Positions 62,529-64,000 of a stretch of DNA of 64,000 nucleotides are shown here, one piece after another. The notes below the pieces were generated by a model, which was not told the DNA's origin, made no database searches, and saw only the letters and a program-made list of their open reading frames with translations. Each line of letters begins with the position of its first letter. The first letter of the stretch is position 1. The position numbers and the translations under genes were made by a program. This DNA is from Flavobacterium caseinilyticum. Lineage in GTDB: Bacteria; Bacteroidota; Bacteroidia; Flavobacteriales; Flavobacteriaceae. Location of the stretch: NCBI RefSeq assembly GCF_004349085.1, contig NZ_SMFM01000003.1, positions 1 through 64,000 of the forward strand, in the 5' to 3' direction.

Positions 62529-62636
62529 AAGTTTTTGGATGAAATGTTAATTTTAATAAAGTCGTTTTTTACCATTTAAAGTAAGATATTTTAACATTTT
62601 TTGTGACTATTTGCGAGCAGTAATAATTCTTTTTAT

Positions 62637-62831
62637 TCATATAAAAAGAACGTCATTTTCCTGAGAATACATTAAAGCCAATAATGAATTAGGAGCTTTT
62701 TTTTCAGTAGAACCGGAAGTTTTAATTTCAAACCTAGGGTGAATTAATACAGTTTCCGGCTGGATCACAGTTGTTTTTTTTGCCTGGATTTTAAAATCCG
62801 GCCTTGACGGAGTTGTCTTTGATCTTCTCAT
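62637..62831 (-). CDS. small hypothetical protein
   Basis: A 64-residue basic protein beginning MRRSKTTPSRPDFKIQAKK, with no domain or membrane segment that I recognise. A terminator hairpin lies 109 bp downstream of the stop, supporting a real transcript. It is upstream of the metX riboswitch promoter but separate from it. Confidence 0.5.
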   Translation of the reverse strand: MRRSKTTPSRPDFKIQAKKTTVIQPETVLIHPRFEIKTSGSTEKKAPNSLLALMYSQENDVLFI

Positions 62832-63031
62832 GGTATTTATTTTTTAGTTGTTTGTATTCGTATCCGTTACCCTAATAAAATTCCAGTTTGAAAAAACTAA
62901 AATTTCTTATGGTTGTTTGTATTGCCAATAATAAATTATATCTAAAAAATAAATCCCACCTAATGTTTGCGCTGTTGATTATACGCAAACCAATGTACTT
63001 TTACTCATTCATGCTTTTATTGAAAGCGCTA

Positions 63032-63334
63032 TTAAACTGTTTTCATATTAATTTTAGTTACTCGTTTTATTTGCTTTTCAGTTAAACGTTTTTCAGCGCT
63101 AGCTTTGGCAATTCTTTCTTTTAAAACTTCCCATTTTGCTTTCATATAAGGATATAATGACAACGAAATTTCGTCTCCATTCTGGGAATTTTTAAAATGT
63201 TTTTTATATTCTTTCAAATAATTATTATAATCATCCAGATATCTATCCCATTTATTATTATGTTGCGGACTATGAATTTTGTCCGTTCTTTTGATGGTAA
63301 TTGCTTCTCCAAAAATATTTTCGCTTGCTTTCAT
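63032..63334 (-). CDS. small charged hypothetical protein
   Basis: A 100-residue protein rich in Lys, Glu, Tyr and Asn, predicted helical: WDRYLDDYNNYLKEYKKHFKNS and KAKWEVLKERIAKASAEKRLTEKQIKRV. I recognise the WDxYLxDYxxYxKEY plan from other flavobacterial hypothetical proteins but know no function. It lies between two unannotated stretches. Confidence 0.65.
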   Translation of the reverse strand: MKASENIFGEAITIKRTDKIHSPQHNNKWDRYLDDYNNYLKEYKKHFKNSQNGDEISLSLYPYMKAKWEVLKERIAKASAEKRLTEKQIKRVTKINMKTV

Positions 63335-63870
63335 GATTTTATTTTTTTAAAAATGAATAGTTTACTTTCCCTTTGGTTTCTCTTTTTTTAACTAAAAAAC
63401 AGTCTATTAATTACCTTATTTTTTCCTTATCATTTCATATTTTAAAAAAAGAGATCTAAATAAATTTTAGTTTTTTAGTTTTACTGTTTAACAAATTACT
63501 GAAATAAAATTATCACAAGAAAAAAATTACGACCAACTAACACAATATCAGATATAAAGCATTTTTACAGGATTATATTTCAGAAAAAATTTATAAAAGA
63601 TTACTTCTGAAATGAAATTTGGCAGACCGTAAATTAGTCAGTAAAAATACTGTTAAAGCTCTAATTATAGAGAGCTATTTCAAAACGCAAAAAAAGAATA
63701 CAGCACTAAAAAAGTTGTTTTTTGTAGCTAACATTGAAATAGGTGAGAAATTATTAAATTAAAAACATAAAAAGCCCAACACTAGGCTGTCGTAATTTTT
63801 CTAAGAAGTGATTTTATCCATAATTTGTAAGTTGCAGACAATTTTGCAGGAAAAAAAAGTTAAGATTAAT
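63335..63870. other. AT-rich gene-free region
   Basis: No supported gene. A small dyad AGCTCT-AATTAT-AGAGAGCT lies at about 63657-63676, and AGCCCAACACTAGGCT near 63772-63787. No RNA gene recognised. Confidence 0.5.
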
Positions 63871-63899
63871 TTGCAATTCAAAATGGTTTCATACATTTG
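63871..63899 (+). promoter_or_regulatory. promoter of the SAM-II leader
   Basis: TTG (63871-63873), an 18-nt spacer and TACATTTG (63892-63899), followed by GCACCC as in the rRNA promoters. Start near 63905 fits the aptamer beginning at 63911. Confidence 0.75.
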
Positions 63900-63910
63900 C
63901 ACCCGAATAC

Positions 63911-64000
63911 AAGAGGAAAAATTTGAACTGATTGCAACCTCTTCATAATGAAACAAATTCATTGTGGATGCTGATAATTTTTCAGTAGAAAAAATGCTAA
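63911..64000 (+). promoter_or_regulatory. SAM-II-type riboswitch, cut by the window edge
   Basis: AAGAGG (63911-63916) pairs with CCTCTT (63938-63943) to form P1 around the loop AAAATTTGAACTGATTGCAA, which has the conserved SAM-II blocks ATTT, AAC and ATTGCAA. Then comes CATAATGAAACA, a small inserted hairpin (CTGA/TCAG), and ATGCTAA at the edge, matching the GCTAAA pseudoknot strand. The gene it controls is outside the window on the right; a methionine gene such as metA/metX/metY is expected. Confidence 0.7.

Overview
The window is chromosomal DNA of a flavobacterium (Bacteroidota), most likely genus Flavobacterium. The evidence is an AT-rich sequence, promoters of the Bacteroidota type (TTG, about 19-20 bp, TANNTTTG), a gldA gliding-motility ATPase, a TonB/ExbB/ExbD/ExbD cluster, NamZ, the fused DAHP synthase-chorismate mutase, a two-gene MetH, and several short repeat families interspersed between genes. 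I see no prophage, integrase, transposase, CRISPR array or plasmid functions; nearly everything is core metabolism.

Layout. 1-1180: the 5' end of a 16S rRNA gene on the minus strand, driven by three tandem promoters, then a gene-free stretch ending in a structured repeat and a long hairpin. 1180-5800: an FtsX/LolE-type permease, NamZ, a cysteine-cluster protein, a methyltransferase and queE. 6009-11739: a seven-gene minus-strand TonB cluster (exbB, exbD, exbD, tonB, small membrane protein, PstS-like lipoprotein, TPR protein). 12115-22180: a HerA-like ATPase with a cupin, two kynurenine-pathway enzymes (KMO, KynU), a penicillin-acylase homologue, and a flavin reductase-photolyase pair behind a perfect 14-bp inverted repeat. 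22584-34250: a SIMPL protein, queA, aroA, a MazG-like protein, three tandem DUF3857/transglutaminase-like paralogues, dtd, a nonsense-interrupted four-helix-bundle pseudogene inside inverted repeats, and rsgA.

34507-38890 is the phenylalanine/tyrosine operon (pheA, aminotransferase, tyrA, DAHP synthase-chorismate mutase). Its leader has a promoter, a 26-residue peptide rich in Phe and Tyr, an antiterminator and a terminator: a complete ribosome-mediated attenuator. 39061-41356 holds a dicarboxylate/glutamate symporter and gldA.

41539-64000 is almost wholly methionine and sulfur metabolism: metF and a split metH behind a SAM-I riboswitch; a nine-gene sulfate-assimilation operon (Rrf2 regulator, TauE-type exporter, cysH, cysD, cysN, sulfite reductase, cobA, met8-like, ferredoxin reductase); metZ, osmC, thrA and metX, the last behind a second SAM-I riboswitch. 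At the right edge a promoter and a SAM-II-type aptamer point rightward to a gene outside the window. Sulfate is activated by CysND, reduced by an APS-type CysH and siroheme sulfite reductase (siroheme from CobA and the Met8-like protein), and sulfide enters homocysteine through MetX/MetZ; MetH/MetF complete methionine.

The observations I rate highest are the attenuator, a three-copy interspersed element whose helices covary although the sequences differ, the transglutaminase-fold paralogues that lost their catalytic residues, and repeat sequence that has become coding sequence in metH.
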